Below are positions 8,909 through 18,603 of a stretch of 64,000 nt of DNA, in pieces. The stretch is taken from positions 2,943,501 through 3,007,500 of the forward strand of contig NC_008576.1 of NCBI RefSeq assembly GCF_000014865.1. Reading direction: 5' to 3'. The stretch comes from Magnetococcus marinus MC-1 (GTDB lineage: Bacteria > Pseudomonadota > Magnetococcia > Magnetococcales > Magnetococcaceae). Numbering within the stretch: position 1 is the first letter of the stretch; each line of letters begins with the position of its first letter. The notes under the pieces were generated by a model. The model did no database searches and had not been told where the DNA came from. It worked only from the letters and a program-made list of their open reading frames with translations. A program made the position numbers and the translations under genes.

Positions 8909-11497
8909 ATGCCGGAAAATCATACAGACAAGAGTGCACCGACAAAAGGTGCGGCGAAACCAAAACGTAAATCCCGTTGGATATGGCGCTGGTTTAAGCG
9001 TCTCTTTGTGCTGGGGCTGTTACTGACCCTGGGCGGGGGGATCTATGGTTGGTCCATCTATCTTAAATTTTCCCGCGATCTGCCCTCGCTGCGCAGCTTG
9101 CAGGATTATCACCCTTCATTGGTAACGCGGGTCTATGCGCGGGACTATCGTTTGATGGGCGAGTTCTACATTGAACGACGCAAATTTATTCCCATCAAAG
9201 ATGTTCCCCCCATGCTGGTCAACGCCTTCCTCGCCACGGAGGACGCCCGCTTTTACAGCCATTTTGGCTTAGACCCCGTGGGCATCCTACGCGCCTTTAT
9301 CACCAACGCCATCGCTGGACGGGTGGTGCAAGGGGCCTCGACCATCACCCAACAGGTGGCCAAAACCTTTCTGCTCACCGCCGAGCGAAGCTATACCCGC
9401 AAAATTAAAGAGGCCATCCTTGCCCTGCGCATCGAAGAGACCCTCACTAAAGAGGAGATCTTGGAGCTCTACATCAACCAGATCTATCTGGGGGCCGGGG
9501 CCTATGGGGTTGGCTCGGCTGCACGCATCTACTTTAATAAAGATGTTTCAGAGTTAAGCATTGCCCAGATGGCGATGCTGGCCGCGCTGCCCAAAGCGCC
9601 CTCTCGCTACTCGCCATGGAACTATGAAAAGCGCGCTAAAACCCGTCAATTGGTGATCTTGCAGCGCATGTTTGACGTGGGCCAAATCACCCGTGAACAG
9701 GCCATTGAAGAGGCCGCCCGCCCCCTGGAGTTAGCCCGCCCCCAGGTGCCCCTGGAACAGGTTGCACCCCACTATCTGGAACATGTACGGCGCACCCTGT
9801 TAGAAGAGTGGGGCTCTAGCCGTCTCTACCGGGGTGGGCTGGATGTCTACACCACCCTGGACCCAACCCTACAGGTGGCCGCCCAACAAGCCGTGCGGGA
9901 TGGGCTGGTGGCCTATAGCCAGCGGCATGGTTATATGGGCCCTATGGGCAAACTGGAGAGTGTGGATAAAGCCAGCCTCGCTAAATGGCTGGAGCAGGTG
10001 GAAAAAGATCCGGTCACCACGCAAGGTTTTGTGAAGGCCGTGGTGTTGGAGGTTCCCCCTCAGGGGGCGGCCAAAATCATGCTCGCCAAGGGGCACACTT
10101 TTGATTTACCTTTCTCCGCTGTCGCTTGGGCCAGACCCCGCACGGAAAAGGATTTAATGCCCGGCAAAGCCATTGATAAAATAAGCGCTATTTTATCACC
10201 TGGTGACATCATTTTGGTGGATCTTAAACCGGCGTTAACCCCCAATGCCAAAGGGGATCTGGAGCCCGGCCATCAGGCTATTTTAGCGCAGGAGCCCGAT
10301 GCCGAAGCCGCCCTCATCAGCATGGACCCCAACACCGGGCAAATTATCGCCATGGTGGGGGGGTATGACTATTCCAACAGTGAGTATAACCGCGCCACCC
10401 AATCCAAACGGTTGCCCGGTTCGGCCTTTAAACCGTTCATTTATGCTGCGGCTCTCAGCCAGGGTTACACCCCGGCCAGCCGCATTGATGATGCACCCAT
10501 CCCCATTGTCTATCGCGATAGTGTGACCGGCGAGCGCAAGATCTGGAAAGCGGAAAACTATGAACGCCGCTTCTACGGCCCAACCACGCTGCGGGTAGCG
10601 TTAGAACATTCACGCAACTTGGTGACCATCCGCCTCCTAAAAAACCTGGGTGTGCGGCAGGTGGTGCCTTTTGTGGAAAAATTTGGTCTGGATATTCCTG
10701 AAGCCCGTCAAGATCTCTCCATCGCTCTGGGCACCATGAACTATTCACCCATGGAGATGGCCCAAGCCTATGCAGCCTTTCCCAATGGCGGTAAGTTGGT
10801 GGAGCCGGTCTATATAGCACGGGTGCAAGACCGTTATGGACGCACCATTTTTCGCCATCGTAGCGGCGACTGCCAGCTCTGCCATAAAGAGACCGAACGT
10901 TCCATCACCAACATGTTAGAGGGGCGGGATAAAGATCTGCCCAAGGGCCACGAAAATATGTTTGGAGAACAGGTTATGGAGCCCCAGGTAGCCTATCAGA
11001 TCACCAACATGCTCAAGGGCGTCATTACCCATGGCACCGGCCAAAAGGCGCGGGTTATCAACCGTCCCTTGGCGGGTAAAACCGGCACCACCAACGATCT
11101 GCGGGACGCTTGGTTCCTTGGCTTTAGCCCCTCCTTAGTCACCTCGGTATGGGTAGGTCGAGATGACTATGCTACCCTGGGTTATAAAGAGACCGGTGCC
11201 CGTGCGGCGTTGCCAATCTGGATCGACTATATGCAAGAGGCACTCAAAGACCGCCCCATTGTGGATTTCCCCGTACCTCCCGGCATCTATTTAGAGTCGG
11301 TGGATGGCGACAGTGGCGGCCCCGTGACCGATGCCACCAAGCGGGTGGTGCTGGAAGCGTTTAAACCTGAAGATCGTCAGGTTCGCGCTCAAGAGATGCG
11401 TCAATTTAACCCCAATGGGCGCAGCGACCCCATGCAGCAAGGCAGCCCTATGGGCAGCGCCACCGATGGCGGTTCCATTCCCTCTGGGCTTTACTAA
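8909..11497 (+). CDS. mrcA: Penicillin-binding protein 1A, bifunctional transglycosylase/transpeptidase
   Basis: About 862 residues from the ATG at 8909; a start 57 bases upstream is open but less likely. A cytoplasmic Lys/Arg-rich tail and one membrane segment (LFVLGLLLTLGGGIYGWSI) lead into the GT51 glycosyltransferase domain, with ATEDARFYSHFGLD carrying the catalytic Glu and GASTITQQVAK. The transpeptidase domain has the active serine in PGSAFKPF (SxxK), the SRN motif (EHSRNLVT) and KTGTTND. It polymerises and cross-links peptidoglycan in the periplasm. A Cys pair in DCQLCHKE (around residue 655) forms a chance-looking CxxCH; many PBP1A proteins have a Cys pair in this region. It diverges from the PilQ-like gene. 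Confidence 0.95.
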   Translation: MPENHTDKSAPTKGAAKPKRKSRWIWRWFKRLFVLGLLLTLGGGIYGWSIYLKFSRDLPSLRSLQDYHPSLVTRVYARDYRLMGEFYIERRKFIPIKDVPPMLVNAFLATEDARFYSHFGLDPVGILRAFITNAIAGRVVQGASTITQQVAKTFLLTAERSYTRKIKEAILALRIEETLTKEEILELYINQIYLGAGAYGVGSAARIYFNKDVSELSIAQMAMLAALPKAPSRYSPWNYEKRAKTRQLVILQRMFDVGQITREQAIEEAARPLELARPQVPLEQVAPHYLEHVRRTLLEEWGSSRLYRGGLDVYTTLDPTLQVAAQQAVRDGLVAYSQRHGYMGPMGKLESVDKASLAKWLEQVEKDPVTTQGFVKAVVLEVPPQGAAKIMLAKGHTFDLPFSAVAWARPRTEKDLMPGKAIDKISAILSPGDIILVDLKPALTPNAKGDLEPGHQAILAQEPDAEAALISMDPNTGQIIAMVGGYDYSNSEYNRATQSKRLPGSAFKPFIYAAALSQGYTPASRIDDAPIPIVYRDSVTGERKIWKAENYERRFYGPTTLRVALEHSRNLVTIRLLKNLGVRQVVPFVEKFGLDIPEARQDLSIALGTMNYSPMEMAQAYAAFPNGGKLVEPVYIARVQDRYGRTIFRHRSGDCQLCHKETERSITNMLEGRDKDLPKGHENMFGEQVMEPQVAYQITNMLKGVITHGTGQKARVINRPLAGKTGTTNDLRDAWFLGFSPSLVTSVWVGRDDYATLGYKETGARAALPIWIDYMQEALKDRPIVDFPVPPGIYLESVDGDSGGPVTDATKRVVLEAFKPEDRQVRAQEMRQFNPNGRSDPMQQGSPMGSATDGGSIPSGLY

Positions 11498-11812
11498 AGA
11501 AACGGCCAAGGGGAGCCTATCAAATGCCTCCCTTGGGGTATGCTCGCTCCGTTTGAGACCGGATTTAAAAAAACGGTGTGCGCGCGCTTTCCTAGAGCAT
11601 AGCGTGGTATCGTTACTGGAGTTGGGATTGCGCAGCTCATCGCCATAACACATCGGCTTTAACAGCATCGCTTGCGGCGGCTATGAGAAGGATTCGACGA
11701 GCCAACACCCGTTTTTGGAGGGCTGGCCGCAGCCCATGGTCGCATTCTTGTAAGCGGCAGCCCACACCACATTGTTCCAGAATCCTCGCCCCTTTTCTTG
11801 ATTGGAGCTCCC
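11498..11812 (+). other. Gap between mrcA and nnrS
   Basis: About 315 bases without a convincing gene. An imperfect inverted repeat just after the mrcA stop (around 11508-11540, CCAAGGGGAG against CTCCCTTGG) could be a weak terminator, but it has no T-run. The rest shows nothing I can name; the nnrS ribosome-binding site (TTGGAG, about 11802) lies at its right end. Confidence 0.4.
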
Positions 11813-13015
11813 ATGCCTGCTCTTTTTGGCACCCCCTTTCGCCCCTTTTTCCTGTTTGGGTTGCTCTACGGTCTTCTCGCCATGGCGCTCTGGGTTGCCA
11901 CCCTGCTGCTGCCGGAGGGGTGGCCCCTGGTACCCATGTTGGTAAACACCCCCTTGATGCCGGTATTTTGGCATGGACACGCCCTGGTTTTTGGCTTTTG
12001 CGGGGCCATTGGCGTGGGCTTTTTACTCACCGCAGCGGGCAACTGGATGGGCAAACCTTTGCTCACACCTGGGCAAACCGCTGTTTTGCTACTGCTCTGG
12101 TTGCTGGGCCGTATTGCCATGCTCAGCATAAGCCTGCTGCCCCCATGGTGGGCCTGTGTGGCCGATGGACTTTTCCCCTTGGCCGCGCTGCTGCTTTTGC
12201 TATGGCGTGTAGGGGAATCCAGCAATCCTTGGCATCGCGCCGTATTGGTGGCGTTTGCCCTGTTTGCCATACTCCATATTCTTTCACTGCCCACGGCGCT
12301 GGAGTTGATCCCCACGCCCTGGGCCAGCACCGGCCCCAAATTGGGCATGGCAGCCCTGGTGCTTATTGCCGCCACCCTGGGGGGACGTATTATTCCCCTC
12401 TTTACCGTCAACTGGCTAAAAAGCAGCGGAACCGATAGCCAAGCCGACTATACCCCCCTGCCCTGGTTGGAAAACAGCACCCTGCTGGCGACCTTGTTGG
12501 TGGTGATCGGTATGATTTTGGTGGGTATGGAAAACCGCTGGATGGGCCTGCTCTATCTGCTTACCGCCGCCTTACACCTGCTGCGCATGGCCCGTTGGCA
12601 GGGCCATCGCACCCTCAGCGCCCCCATTGTTTGGGTGATGCATGTGGGCTATCTCACCATCCCTATGGGGCTCTTTTTCCTGGCCATGCCCTTTAAACTG
12701 GATGTGGTGCGCATGATCACCGCCTTTCACATCTGGACCATTGGTGTGGGCGGGTTGTTTTTGATCGGCATTGTCACCCGTGTTGCTTTGGGCCATACAG
12801 GCCGCCCCATCCAACCCCATCCGTGGACGGTTTTGGCCTATGGCCTGCTGATGCTGGCACTGCTGGTGCGGTCGATCCTGCCCATGCTTTGGCAAGAGCT
12901 GCTGGGTCCCAGCTACTGGCTCTCGGCGGCCATTTGGTGCGCCGCCATGCTGTTGATACTGCTGCGCTACACCCCTATTCTGCTCAGCCGTCGACCCGAT
13001 GGCAAAGCCGGATGA
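11813..13015 (+). CDS. nnrS: NnrS family haem/copper membrane protein
   Basis: About 400 residues from the ATG at 11813, chosen for its GGAG site 7 bases upstream and the typical NnrS start FGTPFRPFFLFG. About twelve hydrophobic segments follow, with conserved histidines in LMPVFWHGHALVFGF (about residues 46-60), the GGRIIPLFTVNWL loop and AFHIWTIGVGG. NnrS proteins are integral membrane metalloproteins linked to tolerance of nitric oxide and nitrosative stress. No nitrite or NO reductase gene is in the window, so the role here is inferred from the family alone. Confidence 0.9.
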   Translation: MPALFGTPFRPFFLFGLLYGLLAMALWVATLLLPEGWPLVPMLVNTPLMPVFWHGHALVFGFCGAIGVGFLLTAAGNWMGKPLLTPGQTAVLLLLWLLGRIAMLSISLLPPWWACVADGLFPLAALLLLLWRVGESSNPWHRAVLVAFALFAILHILSLPTALELIPTPWASTGPKLGMAALVLIAATLGGRIIPLFTVNWLKSSGTDSQADYTPLPWLENSTLLATLLVVIGMILVGMENRWMGLLYLLTAALHLLRMARWQGHRTLSAPIVWVMHVGYLTIPMGLFFLAMPFKLDVVRMITAFHIWTIGVGGLFLIGIVTRVALGHTGRPIQPHPWTVLAYGLLMLALLVRSILPMLWQELLGPSYWLSAAIWCAAMLLILLRYTPILLSRRPDGKAG

Positions 13016-13436
13016 CGCCCCAGCGGGCGCAGCCACGCTTTACCAAACGGCCTTATAAAGGAGCTAACATTGGCGGCCATGATCTCTTCCTATGGCAAAA
13101 TTTGACATAGGGCACCCCATACAGCCACAAAAATCACCTTCTGAAAAAAGGTTTACAAGGACATTTCAGCATCGTCATGCATGGGAAAACCGTTCTAAAT
13201 TCATGGAGCTGGTTACTTTTTATTTCGAAATCCATTGATTACATCCTGACCCAAGCCTGGCCGAGCGTTCGCCAAAAAAAAAACGGGAGCCCACCGTTCA
13301 CGGGTCCACGCTTGAGCGTAAATTCTCAGCGAAGCGCGGGCAGGCTCTATCACCATTCCTCTGCTGGCATTGCCGCTCCTAGGGTCAAGAAACCGTGATG
13401 CCGTTTTTATGATGCTGCCTTTACATACCAAGATAC
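13016..13436 (+). other. Gene-poor gap before the rpoH terminator
   Basis: About 420 bases, lower in GC than the flanks, between nnrS and the end of rpoH. It contains an A10 run (about 13274-13283). Open frames in it lack ribosome-binding sites and protein character. I see no tRNA-like or known small-RNA structure. Confidence 0.4.
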
Positions 13437-13473
13437 ACACCAAAAAACCGGCAGTTGGCCGGTTTTTTGGTGT
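13437..13473 (-). terminator. Bidirectional terminator after rpoH
   Basis: A perfect 16-bp inverted repeat (13437-13452 and 13458-13473) with a 5-base loop. The outer part of the stem supplies A6 on one side and T6 on the other, so it can end transcripts from either strand. It lies 27 bases past the rpoH stop. Confidence 0.85.
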
Positions 13474-13499
13474 TCTTGCGGTTGCTTGAATGCGTGGCT

Positions 13500-14372
13500 C
13501 TAGGCAGGCATTAAATCTTCTAAGGAAGCCCCATCGGCCTCAAAAAAGGCCCGCAGCTTTTTCAAAGCCCGCGTCTCCAACTGCCGAATACGCTCACGGG
13601 AGACCCCTAAACGCTCACCCAGCACCTCCAGCGTGACGGGCTCAGCACACATAATGCGGGCACGAACAATCATCTGCTCGCGCTCACTTAAAAATGACAG
13701 CGCCTGTTTAATCATCTGCTGTTGCAGACGTTCAGACTCGCTCGCCAACAGCCGCATCTCCTGATTCGGAGCACTATCAGCCAGCATATTCTGGATCTCT
13801 TCACCGCCCTCCACCAAACAACGGTTCAGGCTATCATCGGGACCGCTCAAGCGGGCATCCATCTCCAACACCGCCTCGCCGCTTACCCCAAAACGCTGCC
13901 CCATCTCCTCTGCCTGAGTGGCATCCAGACGCTCCAAGGTATCCTTGGATTTACGCAGGTTGAAAAACAGTTTGCGCTGGGCTGCGGTGGTACCAATCTT
14001 AACCAGCGACCAATGGTGCAGTACAAATTCCTGGATGGAAGCCTTAATCCACCACATGGCATAGGTCGCGAGGCGAAACCCCTTGTGGGGGTCAAAGCGT
14101 TTGACCGCCTGCATCAACCCCACCGAGCCCTCTTGCACCAGATCCATAAACTTAATGCCGTAATAGCCTTGATACTCCTTGGCAATACTGGCCACATAAC
14201 GCAGATAGGAGGTCACCAATTTATGCGCGGCTTCCAGGTCATTCTGCTCTCGGTAACGCACCGCCAGCTCAAACTCTTCCTCCGCTGACAACATCGGGTA
14301 GCTATCGACCTGCTGCATATAACCGGCGAGTTGGTTTTCTCCTTTATAAGGAACCAACATAGTAACACTCAT
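13500..14372 (-). CDS. rpoH: RNA polymerase heat-shock sigma factor (sigma-32)
   Basis: A 290-residue group 3 sigma factor. Region 2 has YLRYVASIAKEYQGYYGIKF and the core-binding DLVQEGSVGLMQAVKRFDP (shown here in two parts); the RpoH box QRKLFFNLRKSK, which separates sigma-32 from other sigma factors, is present. Region 4 has LEVLGERLGVSRERIRQLE as the -35 helix-turn-helix. It directs transcription of chaperone and protease genes after heat stress. The start at 14372 is preceded by a GAGG-type site. It is divergent from plsC and ends at a strong hairpin terminator. Confidence 0.95.
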   Translation of the reverse strand: MSVTMLVPYKGENQLAGYMQQVDSYPMLSAEEEFELAVRYREQNDLEAAHKLVTSYLRYVASIAKEYQGYYGIKFMDLVQEGSVGLMQAVKRFDPHKGFRLATYAMWWIKASIQEFVLHHWSLVKIGTTAAQRKLFFNLRKSKDTLERLDATQAEEMGQRFGVSGEAVLEMDARLSGPDDSLNRCLVEGGEEIQNMLADSAPNQEMRLLASESERLQQQMIKQALSFLSEREQMIVRARIMCAEPVTLEVLGERLGVSRERIRQLETRALKKLRAFFEADGASLEDLMPA

Positions 14373-14513
14373 GAACCACCAACCTCATCAACAAACCAAA
14401 AAGGGGGTTAACCGAAATTCAGATCCTAATTTCATGCTGTGGGTAGCGCATTATACCCTTCTTTTTCAAAATGCGCTATAACCATTGCATACTCTTTTTC
14501 CATGTTGAAAAGT

Positions 14514-14531
14514 GTGGCACTCTCGATGCAA
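14514..14531 (+). promoter_or_regulatory. Possible sigma-54 promoter upstream of plsC
   Basis: TGGCAC at 14515-14520 and ATGCA at 14526-14530 place GG and GC ten bases apart, the spacing of -24/-12 sigma-54 promoters (consensus TGGCAC-N5-TTGC); the -12 box has one mismatch. The plsC ATG is 28 bases downstream. No activator site was identified, so this is a candidate only. Confidence 0.25.
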
Positions 14532-14557
14532 TTATAACCCTATGAAGGCTCTTTTCA

Positions 14558-15322
14558 ATGGTGCAGTGGTTACGTTCTCTCCTGTTTTTTACGATGTTCT
14601 GCGTTGGTATTTTCTTCTACGGCGTGCTCATCACCCTGGTCTGGCCGATTACGCCACTGACCTTTCGCCGCTGGCTGGCCAAGCAGTGGGCTTATTATAA
14701 CCTGTTTATGCTCAAATGGGTTTGCGGGCTTAAACATGTGGTGAGCGGTCAAGAAAACCTGCCACCAGCCCCGTTTGTAATCCTCAGCAAACATCAGTCG
14801 GAGTGGGAAACCGTCACCTTTCACACCCTTTTTCCCTTTTTTGCCTTCGCCCTCAAACGTAGCCTGAAGTGGATTCCCATCTTCGGCTGGGCGCTGGCCG
14901 CTACCCAGCAAATTTTCATCAACCGCAGCCATGGCACCGAGGCCCTACGTCTGCTGGCCACCGAAGGTAAAGCCGCAATGGCGCAAGGTGACTGTATTTT
15001 AATCTTTCCCGAAGGCACACGTATGCCCGCCGGGCAGGTAGGAGATTACAAACCCGGCGGGGTCATGCTGGCCATGGCCGCCGAAGCCCCCATTGTACCC
15101 GTGGCCCATGACGCCGGTTACTACTGGCCCAAGGGCCAATTGTTAAAAAAAGCGGGCACCGTGCGGGTTAAGATCGGTAAACCCATCCCCACCGCAGGGC
15201 TACCCAAAAATGCCCGCAAACAGCTTATGGCCCAGGTGGAACAATCCATTGAGGGGATGATTGAGGAGATTCGCGCCGAGCGTGAAGCAGAAGGTTCGAT
15301 CACACCCAACCCGCCCGGTTAA
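14558..15322 (+). CDS. plsC: 1-acyl-sn-glycerol-3-phosphate acyltransferase
   Basis: A 254-residue membrane-bound acyltransferase that adds the second acyl chain to lysophosphatidic acid. An N-terminal hydrophobic helix (about residues 7-30) precedes the PlsC motifs: KHQSEWET (about residues 77-84; the catalytic HX4D motif has Glu in place of Asp, a common variant), FINRSHG and IFPEGTR (about 149-155). The length fits the family. It stands alone between the divergent rpoH gene and the convergent rsmA. Confidence 0.9.
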   Translation: MVQWLRSLLFFTMFCVGIFFYGVLITLVWPITPLTFRRWLAKQWAYYNLFMLKWVCGLKHVVSGQENLPPAPFVILSKHQSEWETVTFHTLFPFFAFALKRSLKWIPIFGWALAATQQIFINRSHGTEALRLLATEGKAAMAQGDCILIFPEGTRMPAGQVGDYKPGGVMLAMAAEAPIVPVAHDAGYYWPKGQLLKKAGTVRVKIGKPIPTAGLPKNARKQLMAQVEQSIEGMIEEIRAEREAEGSITPNPPG

Positions 15323-15377
15323 GGGCGTTGGCGGACATGCAGAAAAGCGGGTATCACAAACCCTCGCACCCCACCGA

Positions 15378-16217
15378 CTAAGGGGCGCTGGTGGGCATAG
15401 GGGTATTCGCGAGCTGGGCGAATTGCGCCAGGGTCAGCACCTCGGCCCGCAAGGCCCCATCAATGCCCGCCTGCTCCAACCAACGGTTGGGATCTGGACA
15501 GATGGTTTTTAGGGTATTACGCAGGGTCTTGCGCCGCTGGGCAAAAGCCGCCTTAACCACCCGCACAAAGTGACGCTCATCCTCCACCGCTACCCGTGGC
15601 TGGCGCATCATCTGCACATGCACCACCGCTGAGGTGACTTTGGGGGCAGGCAAAAAAGCCGCAGGCGGCACATCAAAGCCATGCCGGATCTCGGCCCACA
15701 AGGCACACTGCACCGTTAATGCCCCATACGCCTTACTGCCGGGCTCAGCCGCCAACCGCTGGGCCACCTCCTTTTGAAACATCAACGCCATACATTCAAA
15801 AGCAGCGTGATGATCCAGCAGGTGCACCATCAAGGGGGTCGAAATATTATAGGGCAGGTTGGCCGCCAGCTTGAGGGGACCACCCAACTGCTGGGCCAGC
15901 GCGGTGTAGTCCACCAGCAGCGCATCCTCCTCAACCAGGGTGAGCGCCCCTACCCCTGCGGCCTCTACCCTAAGCAATGGCAGCAACTTGCGATCCTTTT
16001 CCACCGCCGTTACCGCCCCAGCCTTTTGCAGCAATGGGATGGTCAAAGACCCCACCCCAGGCCCGATCTCCAGCACCCGATCCCCGGCCTTAATACCGGC
16101 GAGGGCAACAATGCGGGGGGCCACGGAGGGATCCACCAAAAAATTTTGCCCAAACCGCTTATTGGGGCTTAAACCATGCTGTTCCAGCAATAGCTTGATG
16201 CGGCCATAGTGGCTCAT
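15378..16217 (-). CDS. rsmA: 16S rRNA dimethyladenosine transferase RsmA/KsgA
   Basis: About 279 residues from the ATG at 16217, which overlaps the pdxA stop (ATGA), so the longer frame to 16235 is less likely. RsmA dimethylates two adjacent adenosines in the 3' hairpin of 16S rRNA during 30S maturation. It shows KRFGQNFLVD, the SAM-binding VLEIGPGVGSLT (about residues 47-58) and the catalytic NLPYNIST (motif IV). The order rsmA-pdxA-surA-lptD matches many gammaproteobacteria, although apaG is 10 kb away here. Confidence 0.96.
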   Translation of the reverse strand: MSHYGRIKLLLEQHGLSPNKRFGQNFLVDPSVAPRIVALAGIKAGDRVLEIGPGVGSLTIPLLQKAGAVTAVEKDRKLLPLLRVEAAGVGALTLVEEDALLVDYTALAQQLGGPLKLAANLPYNISTPLMVHLLDHHAAFECMALMFQKEVAQRLAAEPGSKAYGALTVQCALWAEIRHGFDVPPAAFLPAPKVTSAVVHVQMMRQPRVAVEDERHFVRVVKAAFAQRRKTLRNTLKTICPDPNRWLEQAGIDGALRAEVLTLAQFAQLANTPMPTSAP

Positions 16218-17275
16218 GGGTGCTCCTGTTGCCAAGTTCGGCGGTTGGCGGCCATACGGGCTGCCTGCTCCACCGCAATAAGTAGTGCCCCGTGCTTGGC
16301 ACGACCGCTACCGGCAATATCATAAGCGGTGCCATGGTCCACACTGGTACGGATAATGGGTAAACCCAAGGTAATGTTGGTGGCCTCACCAAAACAGTGC
16401 ATCTTAATGGGGATCAAGGCTTGATCATGGTACATGCAGATAATGGCCCCATAGGGGGCACGCGCGGCTTCTGAAAAAAGCGCATCGGCAGGAAAGGGCC
16501 CCTCCAACCGAACCTCACCCATCAGCGCCGCCATGGCGGGTTGAATGATGCGCCGCTCCTCATCCCCAAACGCGCCCCCTTCCCCGGCGTGGGGGTTAAG
16601 GGCGCAGATGGCAATGCGGGGTTCCCTCAAACCAAAATCCTGTTGCAGGGAGTGCCCCACCACGCTAAAAATTTGCGTCAGCTTGGCCACACTCAGGCTA
16701 TCGGGCACCGAACGGATGGATTGATGAATGGTCGCCGGGACCACCCGCAATCCGCGCCCCGCCAACATCATCACCGGCGTGGTCACACCGGTACAGTGCC
16801 CCAGCAACTCGGTATGGCCCGGCCAACGATACCCCCCAGCATGCAGCACACCCTTATGGATGGGCGGTGTCACCACCCCCCCCACCTGCCCACTCATCGC
16901 CAGTGCGGTAGCGGTCTCAATGCTCTCGACCACCGCCTTGGCATGGGCACCATCCGCCACCCCAAAGGCCAGCTTGTGCCGATCAATACAAGCCTCCAAG
17001 GGTAACACCGCCAAAACCTCGTCAGCGACCTGGGCTACTTCAGCGGCTTGACGAACCCGCTGCAACTTTGGGGGCACCAAGCCCATTTGTTGCGCGGTCC
17101 ACAGCAACACCTCGGGATCACCCACCCACAACCATTTGGCCCCAGCAAGGCGTTTCTGTCTCTCTCGCTGCTGTTGGGCAAAGGCTTTGAGCACAATCTC
17201 TGGACCAATCCCAGCGGGGTCCCCCATGGTCAGGGCGATGGGTAGGGCGTCCATACCAAGCTGTTGCTCCACCAT
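16214..17275 (-). CDS. pdxA: 4-hydroxythreonine-4-phosphate dehydrogenase
   Basis: About 353 residues from the ATG at 17275, which overlaps the surA stop (TAATG). PdxA oxidises 4-phosphohydroxy-threonine using NAD in pyridoxal phosphate synthesis. Seen are the N-terminal TMGDPAGIGPEIVLKA, a histidine-containing GGYRWPGHTELLGH (zinc and substrate), CALNPHAGEGG and the C-terminal TSVDHGTAYDIAG. These include the metal-binding histidines of the family. It is translationally coupled with surA upstream and rsmA downstream. Confidence 0.96.
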   Translation of the reverse strand: MVEQQLGMDALPIALTMGDPAGIGPEIVLKAFAQQQRERQKRLAGAKWLWVGDPEVLLWTAQQMGLVPPKLQRVRQAAEVAQVADEVLAVLPLEACIDRHKLAFGVADGAHAKAVVESIETATALAMSGQVGGVVTPPIHKGVLHAGGYRWPGHTELLGHCTGVTTPVMMLAGRGLRVVPATIHQSIRSVPDSLSVAKLTQIFSVVGHSLQQDFGLREPRIAICALNPHAGEGGAFGDEERRIIQPAMAALMGEVRLEGPFPADALFSEAARAPYGAIICMYHDQALIPIKMHCFGEATNITLGLPIIRTSVDHGTAYDIAGSGRAKHGALLIAVEQAARMAANRRTWQQEHP

Positions 17276-18603
17276 TAACGATAATCCACAAAACTGCTCA
17301 GCCGCAGATCCCGCAACCACTGGGTGTAGCGGGCTTTGATCTTGGCTTCGCGCAGACGCACCGTCAGCTCCTTTTTAGCCTCATCCATGGTGTCAGCCTT
17401 CTGCTCCTCCCGCTTGGTTACTTCAATCAAATGCCAACCAAAGGGGCTACGCACCGGCTCACTCACCACACCAGGTTTTAAGAAAAATGCCACATCCTCA
17501 AACGAAGGCACCATCACACCACGACCAAAGCCGCCCAAATCACCCCCTTTTTGAGCACTCCCATCGTCCTGCGAATAACGCTTAGCCACCTCTGCAAACG
17601 AAGCCCCCGCTTCAATCTCCCGCCGCAGCTTTTCCAACTGATTGCGTACCTGGGCCGAAGTTTGCGCGTCACTATTGGGGGCCACTTTAAGCAAAATATG
17701 ACGGGCATAGACCTTGACATGATCCCCCTCACTCTGCCCAAAATGCTGCTGCACACGCCGCTCAGCCACCATAAAAATATGGAACCCTTGCGTGGTACGC
17801 ACCGGTTCAGAAATGGCCCCATCCTCCAATTTAAACACCAGATCCTCAATTTGAGCCTGCAATTCTCCCCGCTTAAACCACCCCATATCCCCCCCGTTCA
17901 AACCGCTAGGGTCGTCCGAATGCTCACTGGCCAAACGGGCAAAGGAGGCTCCCCCGCGCAGTTGCGAAACCAACGATTTTGCCTTATCACTAATCTCGCG
18001 CACCCGGTGGATGAGCGCATTTTCCGGCACCGACAGCAAAATTTGCTTAATGCGCAGCTCTGGCTCACCCCCTATTTTTTCTGGATCTTGGCGGGTCGCC
18101 TTATAGAGATCCTGGACCTCCTCATCACTTACCCGCACCGAGGGTAAAATGACCTGGCGAATGATCTGTTGCACATAAAGCTGATCCCGAATGCTACTTA
18201 AGTAGCTATCAAAACCAACACCTTCTCGCGCCAACATCATTTTAAATTGCTCAACCGAAACATTATTATGCTGGGCCATTCGCTGTACGGCCCCATCCAC
18301 ATCGGCATCTTTGAGGTTAATGCCCAATTGCTTGGCTTTTTGCGCACGCAAAACCCGCATCACCGCCCCATCCAGCACCCGGCGCCGCAGCAGCGCAACA
18401 TCCACCTGTTCCCCTGCGCGGGAAAATTTCATTACCTGGGCCCGTAGTTGGTCCGCAATCTCCGACTCCAAAATAATCTCGCCCTCAACCACCGCAGCAA
18501 TACCATCCAGTGGCACCCCAGCCTCAACCGGTTTGGTAAGGGTACTTAGCAGAATCATGCTTACCATGATTACCCAACGGACCCAGCGCTTCTCTATCAA
18601 CAT
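17275..18603 (-). CDS. surA: Periplasmic chaperone and peptidyl-prolyl isomerase SurA
   Basis: About 442 residues from the ATG at 18603, which has an AGGTG site 6 bases upstream; the frame is open to 18759 but that part is not protein-like. A signal peptide (VIMVSMILLSTLTKPVEAG) is followed by the SurA N-domain (DGIAAVVEGEIILESEI) and two parvulin (PpiC) domains, each with the Ser-Gly pattern FARLASEHSDDPSGLNGGD and FAEVAKRYSQDDGSAQKGGD. SurA carries outer-membrane proteins such as LptD through the periplasm; lptD is the next gene upstream. A hairpin separates the two, so they may be transcribed independently. Confidence 0.93.
   Translation of the reverse strand: MLIEKRWVRWVIMVSMILLSTLTKPVEAGVPLDGIAAVVEGEIILESEIADQLRAQVMKFSRAGEQVDVALLRRRVLDGAVMRVLRAQKAKQLGINLKDADVDGAVQRMAQHNNVSVEQFKMMLAREGVGFDSYLSSIRDQLYVQQIIRQVILPSVRVSDEEVQDLYKATRQDPEKIGGEPELRIKQILLSVPENALIHRVREISDKAKSLVSQLRGGASFARLASEHSDDPSGLNGGDMGWFKRGELQAQIEDLVFKLEDGAISEPVRTTQGFHIFMVAERRVQQHFGQSEGDHVKVYARHILLKVAPNSDAQTSAQVRNQLEKLRREIEAGASFAEVAKRYSQDDGSAQKGGDLGGFGRGVMVPSFEDVAFFLKPGVVSEPVRSPFGWHLIEVTKREEQKADTMDEAKKELTVRLREAKIKARYTQWLRDLRLSSFVDYR

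Noticed and set aside
10859-10890. CxxCH motif (CQLCH) in penicillin-binding protein 1A as a haem site
   Set aside because: PBP1A proteins often have a Cys pair in this loop; nothing else suggests haem, so the His is probably chance.
13177-13398. Plus-strand frame of 73 codons in the gap before rpoH
   Set aside because: No ribosome site, runs over an A10 tract, amino-acid composition is random.
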